A program made the translations under genes and the position numbers. DNA of 64,000 nt from CAYWMY01 sp046352935 (GTDB lineage: Bacteria; Pseudomonadota; Gammaproteobacteria; Steroidobacterales; Steroidobacteraceae), in assembly GCA_046352935.1 (NCBI GenBank), contig JAXMGR010000019.1, positions 25,876-89,875 on the forward strand, in the 5' to 3' direction. Below the pieces are notes generated by a model that saw only the letters and a list, made by a program, of their open reading frames with translations, searched no databases and was not told the DNA's origin. Positions 8,589 through 16,451 of this stretch are shown piece after piece (the first letter of the stretch is position 1; every line of letters begins with the position of its first letter).

Positions 8589-10111
8589 GATCCACCCTCC
8601 AGCAGTTCCTCGAGGCGCTCGCGGAGAATCTTGCCGCTGGTGCTGCGCGGCAGCTCCTCCATGCGCAGGAAGTGTACCTCGCGGGGTCGCTTGTAACCGG
8701 CGAGCTGCCCGCGGCACAGCGCCTCGACGTCAGCGGCCGTGAGACTCTCGTCGCTGCGCGCCACGAACGCCACCGGGATCTCGCCCCAGCGTGCGTCGCG
8801 CCTGCGCACGACCGCGGCGTCCGCGATGCGCGGATCGGCGAGCAGCACGCGCTCGATCTCGGCCGGATAGATGTTCTCGCCACCGGACTTGATCATGTAT
8901 TTCGAGCGGCCGACGAAATCGAAGCCGCCGCCCGCGGTGCGCCGGAACAGGTCGCCCATGTGGAACCAGCCGCCGCGGAACTCCCGCGCATTCACCTCGG
9001 GCGCGTTCCAGTAGCCGCTGAACAGCGTCGGCCCGCGCACGATGCCCTCCCCGGGCTCGCCGTCCGGCACGTCGCGATCCTCGGCATCGACGATGCGGAA
9101 CTCGCAGAGCGAGCTCTGGCGCTTCGCGAGGTCGCGTGGCGTCTCGCCGATCGGGATCAGGTGACCCGTGGCCGGCGGCAGGCCGGTCTCGGTGGACCCG
9201 AAGCTGTTCAGGAACGGCGCGTTCAACCGGCGCGTGATCTGCGCGATGACCTCCGCCGGCACGAGGTCCGCCATGCAGCCGACGACCTTCACGCCCCGCG
9301 GCACGATGCCCGTCTCGCCGAGCTTCGCGAGCAGCGGCTCGATGGTTGCCGGCACCAGCAGCAGCCAGCCGAGCCGTTTGCGGCCGATGACGTCCACGAT
9401 CGCCTCGAGGTCGAGGCCGTCGGTGATGACGACACTGGCGCCGAACATCAGGCTCGCCAGCGTGTGCTCGGTCCCGCCCATGTGGAACATCGGCGACCAG
9501 GCGAGGTAGGCGTCCTCGGGCCCGATGTTCATGTCCAGGCGCAGGGTCGTCATGCGCGCGATCTCGGCGCGATGGCTGATCAGCGCCGCCTTGGGCAGTC
9601 CGGTCGTGCCACTCGTGTACAGCAGCAGCAGGCCGTCCTCGGGGTCGTCGGTCGGCGGCTCGCGGTCCGGCCCGTTCCCGCGCAGCGAGACGAGCCCGTC
9701 ATCGAGCGGCAGGTTCGTCGTGCCGGGACTCTCGACGCCTGCGGTGAGCGCGGTGTGGCGCGAGGAGGCGATGAGGAGCTTCGGGGCCACGAGCCGAACG
9801 CAGTGCCCGAGCTCGCCTGGCGCGAGCCGCCAGTTCAGGCAGGCAACGACGGCGCCGATCCTCGCCGCCGCGAGCTGCAGCAGCGTGTACTCGACCCGGT
9901 TCTCGGACAGCACCGCGACGCGGTCACCGCGCGCGAGGCCTCGTCGGCGCAGGCCGCCGGCCACCGCATCGACGGCCTCGGCCAGCTCGCCATAGGTCCA
10001 GCAACGGCCGGCGCATTCGATCGCCAGCGCGTCGGGGCGCCAGCGCGCCTGCTCGCGGAACAGCGAGTAGACAGTGACGCGCCCGGCGCGGGCGCAGGCC
10101 GCCTCGATCAG
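8585..10111 (-). CDS. AMP-dependent acyl-CoA synthetase/ligase, apparent CTG start
   Basis: The 508-aa member of the ANL superfamily activates a carboxylic acid to an acyl-AMP and then acyl-CoA. The P-loop motif YTSGTTGLPKAA is near residue 164, and the C-terminal hinge and lid motif KSGGENIYPAEIERV near residue 407. Homology begins at VYSLFREQARWRPDALA, but no ATG, GTG or TTG exists between the upstream stop region and that point. The only sensible start is CTG at 10111, which overlaps the receptor's TGA stop (CTGA) and has GGAG 8 bases upstream inside the receptor gene. The frame is open all the way. Translational coupling to the receptor is likely. The substrate is unknown; a fatty, aromatic or terpenoid acid would fit the neighbours. 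Confidence 0.88.
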   Translation of the reverse strand: MIEAACARAGRVTVYSLFREQARWRPDALAIECAGRCWTYGELAEAVDAVAGGLRRRGLARGDRVAVLSENRVEYTLLQLAAARIGAVVACLNWRLAPGELGHCVRLVAPKLLIASSRHTALTAGVESPGTTNLPLDDGLVSLRGNGPDREPPTDDPEDGLLLLYTSGTTGLPKAALISHRAEIARMTTLRLDMNIGPEDAYLAWSPMFHMGGTEHTLASLMFGASVVITDGLDLEAIVDVIGRKRLGWLLLVPATIEPLLAKLGETGIVPRGVKVVGCMADLVPAEVIAQITRRLNAPFLNSFGSTETGLPPATGHLIPIGETPRDLAKRQSSLCEFRIVDAEDRDVPDGEPGEGIVRGPTLFSGYWNAPEVNAREFRGGWFHMGDLFRRTAGGGFDFVGRSKYMIKSGGENIYPAEIERVLLADPRIADAAVVRRRDARWGEIPVAFVARSDESLTAADVEALCRGQLAGYKRPREVHFLRMEELPRSTSGKILRERLEELLEGGS

Positions 10112-12327
10112 AAGCTGAACTCCGCGCCGAGGCCGAAGGACCGCGGCGGCGAATACACCGGCGCATCCGCCGAGGGCCCGAGCAGCGTGCTGGTGAAGTA
10201 GTCCTTGTTCGTGAGGTTCTTGCCGAACACCGTGACGCGCAGGCCCTTGACCGCCGCCGGCGAGTACGACACGGCCGCGTTCAGCGTCTCGTAGCCCTTC
10301 TGGGTGACGCGACGCACGAGGTCGAAGCTCGTCGCCGACGAGTGGAACAGCGTGGCGCTGGCGTCGAGCCCACCGCTCGCGAGTTCTGTCGTGTACGCCA
10401 GTGTCAGGTTGCCCGTGAACTTCGGCGCCTTCAGCATGCGCGCGCCGTTGGCGTTCTCGACGTGGAACACCATGCCCCCGGGACTGTTCGGCAGCTGGTA
10501 GGCAACGCCGGAGAACTCTTCGTACTTCGCCCTCCCCAGCCAGCCGAAGCCACCGCTCACGGAGAACTCCGGGGTGATCTGGAACAGGCCCTCGGCCTCG
10601 AGGCCGCGGATCTTCGCACCCTTGGCGTTCGAGTAGATCGTGGCCGTGCCGTTCCAGAACTGCGCCTGCAGGTTCTTGTAGTCGTAAGAGTAGGCCGCCG
10701 CGCTGACACGGTAGCGGTCGCCGACGCTCTTCACGCCGACTTCGAACGAATCGAGCTTCTCGGGCTTCGCGATGTTGTCGCTCTGCTCGAAGCCCGACAG
10801 CACCGCGCTCTTGAAGCCCCGGCTGTAGGTGAAATAGACATTCGTGGAGTCGGTCAGGTCGAAGCGGATGGAGCCGCGCGGGGTCCAGGCGCTGTCCTCG
10901 CGGTCCCCCGTCGTCGGGAAGCGCGGGACCACGTCCCCGGTGCCCCACTTCTTCTCCTTGCTGTAGCGGATGCCGCCGATCGCGTGCAGCCGGTCGGTGA
11001 AGTCGTACGTGACCTCGCCGAACAGCGCCTTGGCGCGCGTGTGCACGACGGACCGCGTCTTGAAGCCGATGAGGGACACGTCGGCAGGATCGACACGACC
11101 GTCCGGCAGCAGCAGGGGGTCGATGTTCGCGCCGAAGACGTGGTTGTCGCGGTAGTAGAACGCACCGGCGACGAAGCTGAAGGCGCCGAACTTCTCGGAG
11201 GTGAAGTTCAGTTCCTGCTGGAAGGCCTTGTCCGGATAGCTCTCCCTGAAGTCGAGACACACGAACGCTGCCTTGCAGAGTGCGGACGTGCCGGTGTCGA
11301 GGTCGACGTGGTACTCGGCCTTGCTGGTGTTCGTGAGGCCCGTCACCGACGACAGGGTGCCGGCACCCGGGATGACCCAGTCGATCTTGCCCGACAGCGC
11401 CTTCTGGTGCGCATAGACCGGGCTGCTACCCTTGTAGAGGTTGCTCGCCACGTGCCAGGCCTCGGTCGACACGACACCATCCGGGTACTGGCCGGCCGTG
11501 CCGTTGCCGCGCAGCGCCGTGGTCGCGCCCGCCTGCAGGTCGTCTCGGTCGCTGATCATGCCCGTCACGAGCACGCTGAGGTTGTCGGTGGGCTTGAACA
11601 GCAGCTTGCCGCGCACCAGCCAGCGCTTGACCTCGCCGCTGCGGCTGCCGTCGTTGTCGTTGGTCAGGTACCCGTCGAGGTTGCGGTAATAGCCCGCGAT
11701 GCTGAAGGCGACCTTGTCGGCGACGATCGGGGCCGTGAAGTAGCCGCGCGCCGTGACCTCGCCGGATCCCTGGTCGCTGCCGTCGTAGTAGCCGTACTCC
11801 AGTCCGACCTTGCCGGCCGCCTCGAACTGCGGCTCGAGGGTGTGGATCGTGATCGCGCCGCCCGTCGCGTTGCGACCGAACAGCGTGCCCTGCGGTCCGC
11901 GCAGCACCTCGATCTGCGAGATGTCCGGCAGGTCGAAGACGTTCGCGAGCTGGTTCGGCTGGTACACACCGTCCACGTACAGCGCGACCGGCGAGTCGGC
12001 GCCGGCATTCGCGATGGTCGACTGCACACCGCGGATGGTCGGCTCCGCGAACGGTCCCTGCGTGTTGAACGCGAGGCCCGGCACGACGTTGCCGAGGTCG
12101 CGCAGGTCGAAGATGCCTTTCTGCGCCAGCGACTCGCCGGTCTGCGAGCTGATCGACAGGGGCACGTCCTCGATGGCCTCCGCGCGGCGCTGGGCCGTGA
12201 CGACGATGTCGGCGAGCGTTCCGCCGTCCGTCTGGGCCAGGGCGATTCCGGCCTGGGCCGAGCCGAGCGCGAGGAGCGAGAGCTGGACGGCGCGGCGCAG
12301 CGCCGCGGACGCACGAATGTCGATCAT
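10108..12327 (-). CDS. TonB-dependent outer-membrane receptor
   Basis: The 739-aa protein has a signal peptide ending at IALAQ, a TonB-box-like ADIVVTA, and a plug (PFAEPTIRGVQS, ALYVDGVYQPN, IEVLRGPQGTLFGRNATGGAI). The barrel ends in a terminal phenylalanine (LGAEFSF). It belongs to the large group of catabolic TonB receptors; the VLRGPQGTLFGRNATGGAI signature is typical. The ATG at 12327 has AGGGGG 5 bases upstream. It is the first gene of a three-gene operon with the acyl-CoA synthetase and PQQ dehydrogenase, so its cargo is presumably the substrate these enzymes process. It is divergent from a LysR gene, and the shared intergenic region holds a LysR-type operator. Confidence 0.93.
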   Translation of the reverse strand: MIDIRASAALRRAVQLSLLALGSAQAGIALAQTDGGTLADIVVTAQRRAEAIEDVPLSISSQTGESLAQKGIFDLRDLGNVVPGLAFNTQGPFAEPTIRGVQSTIANAGADSPVALYVDGVYQPNQLANVFDLPDISQIEVLRGPQGTLFGRNATGGAITIHTLEPQFEAAGKVGLEYGYYDGSDQGSGEVTARGYFTAPIVADKVAFSIAGYYRNLDGYLTNDNDGSRSGEVKRWLVRGKLLFKPTDNLSVLVTGMISDRDDLQAGATTALRGNGTAGQYPDGVVSTEAWHVASNLYKGSSPVYAHQKALSGKIDWVIPGAGTLSSVTGLTNTSKAEYHVDLDTGTSALCKAAFVCLDFRESYPDKAFQQELNFTSEKFGAFSFVAGAFYYRDNHVFGANIDPLLLPDGRVDPADVSLIGFKTRSVVHTRAKALFGEVTYDFTDRLHAIGGIRYSKEKKWGTGDVVPRFPTTGDREDSAWTPRGSIRFDLTDSTNVYFTYSRGFKSAVLSGFEQSDNIAKPEKLDSFEVGVKSVGDRYRVSAAAYSYDYKNLQAQFWNGTATIYSNAKGAKIRGLEAEGLFQITPEFSVSGGFGWLGRAKYEEFSGVAYQLPNSPGGMVFHVENANGARMLKAPKFTGNLTLAYTTELASGGLDASATLFHSSATSFDLVRRVTQKGYETLNAAVSYSPAAVKGLRVTVFGKNLTNKDYFTSTLLGPSADAPVYSPPRSFGLGAEFSF
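10109..10123 (-). promoter_or_regulatory. Ribosome site and CTG start overlapping the receptor stop codon
   Basis: On the minus strand GGAG (10123-10120) is followed by 8 bases and then CTG (10111-10109), whose last two bases begin the TGA stop of the TonB receptor (10110-10108). Spacing is ideal for initiation, and the same 4-base overlap style, with ATG, GTG or TTG, recurs at other junctions in this window. Confidence 0.5.
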
Positions 12328-12490
12328 TGATGCCCCCTGAAGAAGATTGAAGGTACGCGGCGACCCTGCCTGTTCCATGGACCGTGACGTTGTCGGTCTC
12401 CCGGAATTCACGGCGGACGGCACCAACATCAGGAATCCCGCCGTTCCCGATCTCACCAGCACCCGATGATGACTGTTGCGTGCCTCGATC

Positions 12491-12560
12491 AGACTAGGTC
12501 GGGCACACCACAATGTACAATATTGATTGCGCATGACAGGTATCTGAAATACAGATACCT
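12491..12560 (-). promoter_or_regulatory. LysR-type operator and promoter of the TonB/acyl-CoA synthetase/PQQ-ADH operon
   Basis: A 23-bp perfect palindrome lies at 12538-12560: arm AGGTATCTG, spacer AAATA, arm CAGATACCT. It contains T-N11-A (T12543, A12555), the LysR-family signature. Reading toward the receptor, a promoter TTGTAC (12520-12515), 18-bp spacer, TAGTCT (12496-12491) puts the start near 12485, so the palindrome is centred about 64 bp upstream. That is the canonical recognition-site position for LysR activators. The palindrome is seen directly; the promoter is a fit by eye. The rest of 12328-12633 shows no other gene. Confidence 0.65.
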
Positions 12561-12633
12561 TTGTCGCCGCGTCCCGGAAAGCCGCTCTCTGTCACGAACA
12601 GTTCTTCAGACCTTCCCCGATGGCGATCCCAGC

Positions 12634-13554
12634 ATGGAAACCCGACAACTTCGCTATTTCGCCCGGGTGGTTGAATTCGGCAGTTTTTCTCGTGCGGCGG
12701 ACGACCTGAAGATCGCGCAATCCGCAGTCAGTCATCAGATCCTTGCGCTCGAGCACGAACTGAAGGTCACGTTGCTCGATCGCCACAGTCGCGGCGTGAC
12801 GTTGACCCCGGCCGGCGCGTTGCTGCTGAAGCACGTCGTCGCCATCTTTGATCAGTTCGATTCGATACGCTCCGAGATCCGTGCGATGGGCCGGTACCCG
12901 TCCGGAGAGGTGTCTTTCGCGGCGCTGCCTTCGATTGCGCAGCTCCTGGCTCCCATTCTGCTGCGTCGATTCCGGGACGAACACCCGCAGATCCGACTGG
13001 TGATCCGCGAGGCCCTCCCCGCGCAGATACAGGAATGGATCCTGCACGGACGAACGGACATGGGCATTCAATACAGCGTCGATCAGACCGGCGCCATCGC
13101 CGGAGTGCCGCTCATTCGCGAACAGTTGCACCTGATCGGATCCGCGCGCCTGCCGCGATTGCCCGGGAATGGCATCGCAGTCCGACGTCTTGGACAGTTT
13201 CCTCTCGTCCTTACCAGCACGTGGCATGTGATACGGCGCGATCTCGAACGGGCGTTCGCGGAAAACAACGTGCGAAGCAATGTGCTCGCGGAAGTGGATT
13301 CGGTCGCCGTGGTCAAGGAGCTCGTGCGGCACGGATTCGCCTATGGAGTCCTGCCGAAATGGGCGGTCTTCCAGGAAGTGCAGCAGAAGCAGCTCGTGGC
13401 AGTGCCGATTCACGGTCTCGCTGGATGGACCGAGTTGATGCTGATGTGGCTCAAGACCAGAACGCTGTCGCCTGCGGCCTGTGAGCTTCGGGACGTGGTG
13501 CTCGAAGAGACAGCGGCTCTTTGCAGGCTGGGCTGGGGGCAGCCCGTGAAGTAA
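12634..13554 (+). CDS. LysR family transcriptional regulator
   Basis: The 306-aa protein has the usual LysR length. The winged HTH is at residues 1-60 (RQLRYFARVVEFGSFSRAA, IAQSAVSHQIL, LDRHSRGVTLTPAG), followed by a linker helix and a periplasmic-binding-like effector domain. The start at 12634 gives the standard METRQLRYF opening; the open frame continues upstream but without family resemblance. No strong ribosome site was seen. It is divergent from the TonB/synthetase/PQQ dehydrogenase operon and 74 bp from a palindrome that fits a LysR site, so it probably activates that operon and represses itself. The effector, perhaps the substrate or its CoA ester, is unknown. The sequence resembles the NAC/CatR-like branch, but the subgroup is not certain. 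Confidence 0.93.
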   Translation: METRQLRYFARVVEFGSFSRAADDLKIAQSAVSHQILALEHELKVTLLDRHSRGVTLTPAGALLLKHVVAIFDQFDSIRSEIRAMGRYPSGEVSFAALPSIAQLLAPILLRRFRDEHPQIRLVIREALPAQIQEWILHGRTDMGIQYSVDQTGAIAGVPLIREQLHLIGSARLPRLPGNGIAVRRLGQFPLVLTSTWHVIRRDLERAFAENNVRSNVLAEVDSVAVVKELVRHGFAYGVLPKWAVFQEVQQKQLVAVPIHGLAGWTELMLMWLKTRTLSPAACELRDVVLEETAALCRLGWGQPVK

Positions 13555-13640
13555 ACGCCGATCAGCGGCGTGTTCTTCGCCCTCGGCATCCCGGCCCGCC
13601 ATCAGGCGGAATCGCGGCGCGAATTGCTCCGGATCACCTG

Positions 13641-13668
13641 CACGGACAACTGCTCCACGGACAACTGC
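13641..13668 (+). repeat. Two tandem 13-bp copies with 15-bp period
   Basis: CACGGACAACTGC occurs at 13641-13653 and again at 13656-13668, separated by TC. It lies in the 184-bp gap between the LysR gene and the M24 gene. It may be incidental or a local regulatory site; nothing else was recognised in the gap apart from the ribosome site of the M24 gene. Confidence 0.5.
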
Positions 13669-13738
13669 CCGTCCGCTTGGTGGTCCGTCCGCGTTGTGGT
13701 CTACTGCGGCAACTGGAACGATTCCAGAGGAGGCCGGG

Positions 13739-14977
13739 ATGCTCTTCAACCACGAGCGCGCGTTGCGCACCATGGACCGGCTGGGGCTCGATGCACTCGT
13801 CGCCTCCGCGGCGCGCAACGTCTACTACGCGTCCGGTTTCTGGACGCGCATCTCCGAATGGGGTTTCCAGGAGCCGCAGGCCAGCGTCGTCATCCCGCGC
13901 GACCCCGCGAAGCAGCCGGTGCTCGTGATCCCGGAGTTCTCGGTGTCCGGGCTGCTCGAGACACCGACCTGGATCCCGCGCGTACGCGTCACCGAGTTCC
14001 TGAACACGACGGCCGTGGCGCGTGAGCCCGAGCCGCTCCGGCTCGATCCGCTGCAAGCCGACACCGAGAAGCTGTACGCGCGGATGGTCGACGGCCAGCT
14101 GGAGCCCGACATCGTCGCGGGCACGAAGGCCGCGCTCGCCGGCCTCGGGCTCGCGCAGGCTCGCGTCGGCTTCGACGATCTCCGGCTCGCCCACCACGTC
14201 GCGCGCGGGCTGCCGGGCCTCGTCACCGAGGACGCGCACGACGCCTGGCTGCACATCCGCAAGGTGAAGACGCCGAAGGAGCTGGAACTCGTCCGCCAGG
14301 GCGCGAGACTCAACGAGCAGGCGCTCCAGGAGATCATCCCGATGATCCGGCCCGGCGTCGTGTGGCGCGACGTCGCCGGACAGTTCCGCAGGATCCTGCA
14401 GGAGCGTGGCGCGAACGTGCTGTCCGCGCAGAAGGCGCTGCAGTTCGGCGCCGAGTACGGCGGCGTCTATTTCCCCGACATCCTGTTCGCCGACAACGAC
14501 TGGAAGGTGCGCGACGGCCAGACGATCATCTTCGAGTGCTGGGGCAGCTGGTCGAACTATGCCTTCGACCTGTCGCGCACGCTGCACGTCGGCGAGCCTT
14601 CGGTGGAGTACCGCCGCATCTGCGAGACCGTCGACGCGGGCCAGCGCGAGGCGGTGAAGCTGCTGCGGGCGGGCATGACCTCGCACGAGGCCTGGAAGGC
14701 GATCAGCCGCATCGCCTGGGCCATGGACGTGCCGACACCGAAGAAGACCGTGGTGTTCATGCACTCGATCGGGCTCGACATCATCGAGCTGCCCACCGGC
14801 TATCCCGCGTTCGGACGCCTCGGGAACTGGGAACTCGAGCCCGGCACGGTCATCAACTTCGAGTTCCTGTACTACGGCCACTCGGTCGCACCGTATCACC
14901 TCGAGAGCACCTACCTGCTCCACGAGAACGGAGCGGAGTGCCTGCACACGATGCCGCACGAGCTGATCGTCGCCTGA
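13739..14977 (+). CDS. M24 family (Xaa-Pro peptidase/creatinase-like) protein with altered metal site
   Basis: The 412-aa protein has an N-terminal creatinase-type domain and a C-terminal pita-bread catalytic domain. Of the five usual M24 metal ligands, the first aspartate is glutamate (FECWG, about residue 264). The others are present: Asp in FDLSRTL, His in MHSIGLD (about 341), Glu in NFEFLYYG (about 373) and Glu in LESTYLL (about 388). The second histidine of the family motif HGIGLxxHE is isoleucine. Such changes are seen in M24 relatives that are not peptidases, such as creatinase or DMSP lyase DddP, so peptidase activity should not be assumed. The start is fixed by AGAGGAGG 5 bases upstream. 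It stands alone between the LysR gene and der, and may belong to the preceding catabolic region. Confidence 0.87.
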   Translation: MLFNHERALRTMDRLGLDALVASAARNVYYASGFWTRISEWGFQEPQASVVIPRDPAKQPVLVIPEFSVSGLLETPTWIPRVRVTEFLNTTAVAREPEPLRLDPLQADTEKLYARMVDGQLEPDIVAGTKAALAGLGLAQARVGFDDLRLAHHVARGLPGLVTEDAHDAWLHIRKVKTPKELELVRQGARLNEQALQEIIPMIRPGVVWRDVAGQFRRILQERGANVLSAQKALQFGAEYGGVYFPDILFADNDWKVRDGQTIIFECWGSWSNYAFDLSRTLHVGEPSVEYRRICETVDAGQREAVKLLRAGMTSHEAWKAISRIAWAMDVPTPKKTVVFMHSIGLDIIELPTGYPAFGRLGNWELEPGTVINFEFLYYGHSVAPYHLESTYLLHENGAECLHTMPHELIVA

Positions 14978-15032
14978 AGCGGGCGGGAGAAACGTGGCCG
15001 CCGCCGACGGCGCAGCACCCGGCGCTCCGGCC

Positions 15033-16424
15033 TCAGCGCCTGTGGTGGCGGAGCATCCGCTTCTTCTTGCGCTGCTGACGCGGCGTGAGCGTGTTGCGCC
15101 GGCCCGCGAAGGGGTTGTCCTCCGAGCGGAACTCGACGCGTACCGGCGTACCGGCCAGATCGAACCAGCGCCGGAAATGGTTCACGAGATAGCGCCGGTA
15201 GTCCTCCGGTGCGCGCTCGGCCTGCGTACCGTGCACCACGATCACCGGCGGATTGCGGCCGCCCTGGTGGGCGTAGCGCAGCTTCACTCGCCGCCCGCGC
15301 ACGAGCGGTGGCTGGTGCTGGGCGATGGCCGCCTCCAGCGCGCGCGTGAGCTCCGGCGTGGGCAGCTCCTTCATGGCCGCCCGCCAGGCTTTCTTCACGG
15401 ACCCGAGCAGCTCGCCGACACCGCTGCCGTGCAGCGCGGAGATGAAGTGCACGCGTGCGAAGTCGAGGAAGTCGAGCCGCAGCTCCAGCTGGCGGCGGAT
15501 CTCGTCGCGCTGCTCGCCCGGGATGTGGTCCCACTTGTTCACCGCGATCACGAGCGCGCGGCCGCGCTCGGCGACCAGGCCGAGCAGCGAGGCATCCTGG
15601 AGCGCGACCGTGTCGTGGGCGTCGATCACGCCGATCACGACGTGCGCCTCGTCGATGGCCTGCAGCGTCTTGATGATCGAGAACTTCTCGACGGCCTCCT
15701 CGACGCGCGCGCGGCGCCGGACGCCGGCTGTGTCGATGAGCACGTAGCGCTCGCCGTCGCGCTCGAACGGCACGAACACCGTGTCGCGCGTGGTGCCGGG
15801 CTCGTCGAAGGCGACCACGCGCTCCTCGCCGATCAGCCGGTTGATCAGCGTCGACTTGCCGACGTTGGGCCGGCCCACCACGCAGACTCGGATGCCCTCG
15901 TGTCCGCCCGTGACCTCGGGCGCCTCGCCGTCCGCCGGCAGGTCAACGAGAGCGCGCTCGACGAGGGGCTCGATGCCCACGCGATGCGCGGCCGCCAGCG
16001 CCACGGGGTCGCCGAGGCCCAGGGCATGGAACTCGATGACCGCGACATCCTCGTCGCGACCCTCGGACTTGTTCACGGCGACGACCACGGGCTTGCCGGC
16101 CGTGCGCAGCACCCCGGCCACGAAGCGGTCCGTGGGCGTCAGCCCGTCGCGCGCGTCGACGACGAAGACGACCCGATCGGCTTCCTCGATGGCCTTGCGC
16201 GTCTGCGCCGCCATGAGCTGCTCGATGCCGCGCGGCGACTCCGTGAGGCCACCCGTGTCGATGACGATGAAGCGACGGCCGCAGGCCGCGGCGTAGCCGT
16301 ACTTGCGGTCACGCGTGAGCCCGGGCTCGTCGGCGACCAGCGCGTCCCGCGTGTTGGTGAGGACGTTGAAGAGCGTCGACTTGCCGACGTTGGGCCGGCC
16401 GACCAGTGCGACGACGGGGAGCAT
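15033..16424 (-). CDS. der: Ribosome biogenesis GTPase Der
   Basis: The 463-aa protein has two GTPase domains in tandem and a C-terminal KH-like domain, the Der/EngA architecture. P-loops GRPNVGKS occur at residues 9-16 and again near 178. G3 motifs are DTGG and DTAG. The G4 motif of domain 2 is NKWD; that of domain 1 reads NKSE, with Glu in place of Asp, a variation common in this family. The basic C-terminus (RQQRKKKRM) fits 50S binding. It follows bamB by 27 bp at the end of the hisS-yfgM-bamB-der run, the same order as in E. coli, and is convergent with the M24 gene. Confidence 0.97.
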   Translation of the reverse strand: MLPVVALVGRPNVGKSTLFNVLTNTRDALVADEPGLTRDRKYGYAAACGRRFIVIDTGGLTESPRGIEQLMAAQTRKAIEEADRVVFVVDARDGLTPTDRFVAGVLRTAGKPVVVAVNKSEGRDEDVAVIEFHALGLGDPVALAAAHRVGIEPLVERALVDLPADGEAPEVTGGHEGIRVCVVGRPNVGKSTLINRLIGEERVVAFDEPGTTRDTVFVPFERDGERYVLIDTAGVRRRARVEEAVEKFSIIKTLQAIDEAHVVIGVIDAHDTVALQDASLLGLVAERGRALVIAVNKWDHIPGEQRDEIRRQLELRLDFLDFARVHFISALHGSGVGELLGSVKKAWRAAMKELPTPELTRALEAAIAQHQPPLVRGRRVKLRYAHQGGRNPPVIVVHGTQAERAPEDYRRYLVNHFRRWFDLAGTPVRVEFRSEDNPFAGRRNTLTPRQQRKKKRMLRHHRR

Positions 16425-16451
16425 GGGCGGGACCGCGGCGACGCCGCGGCC

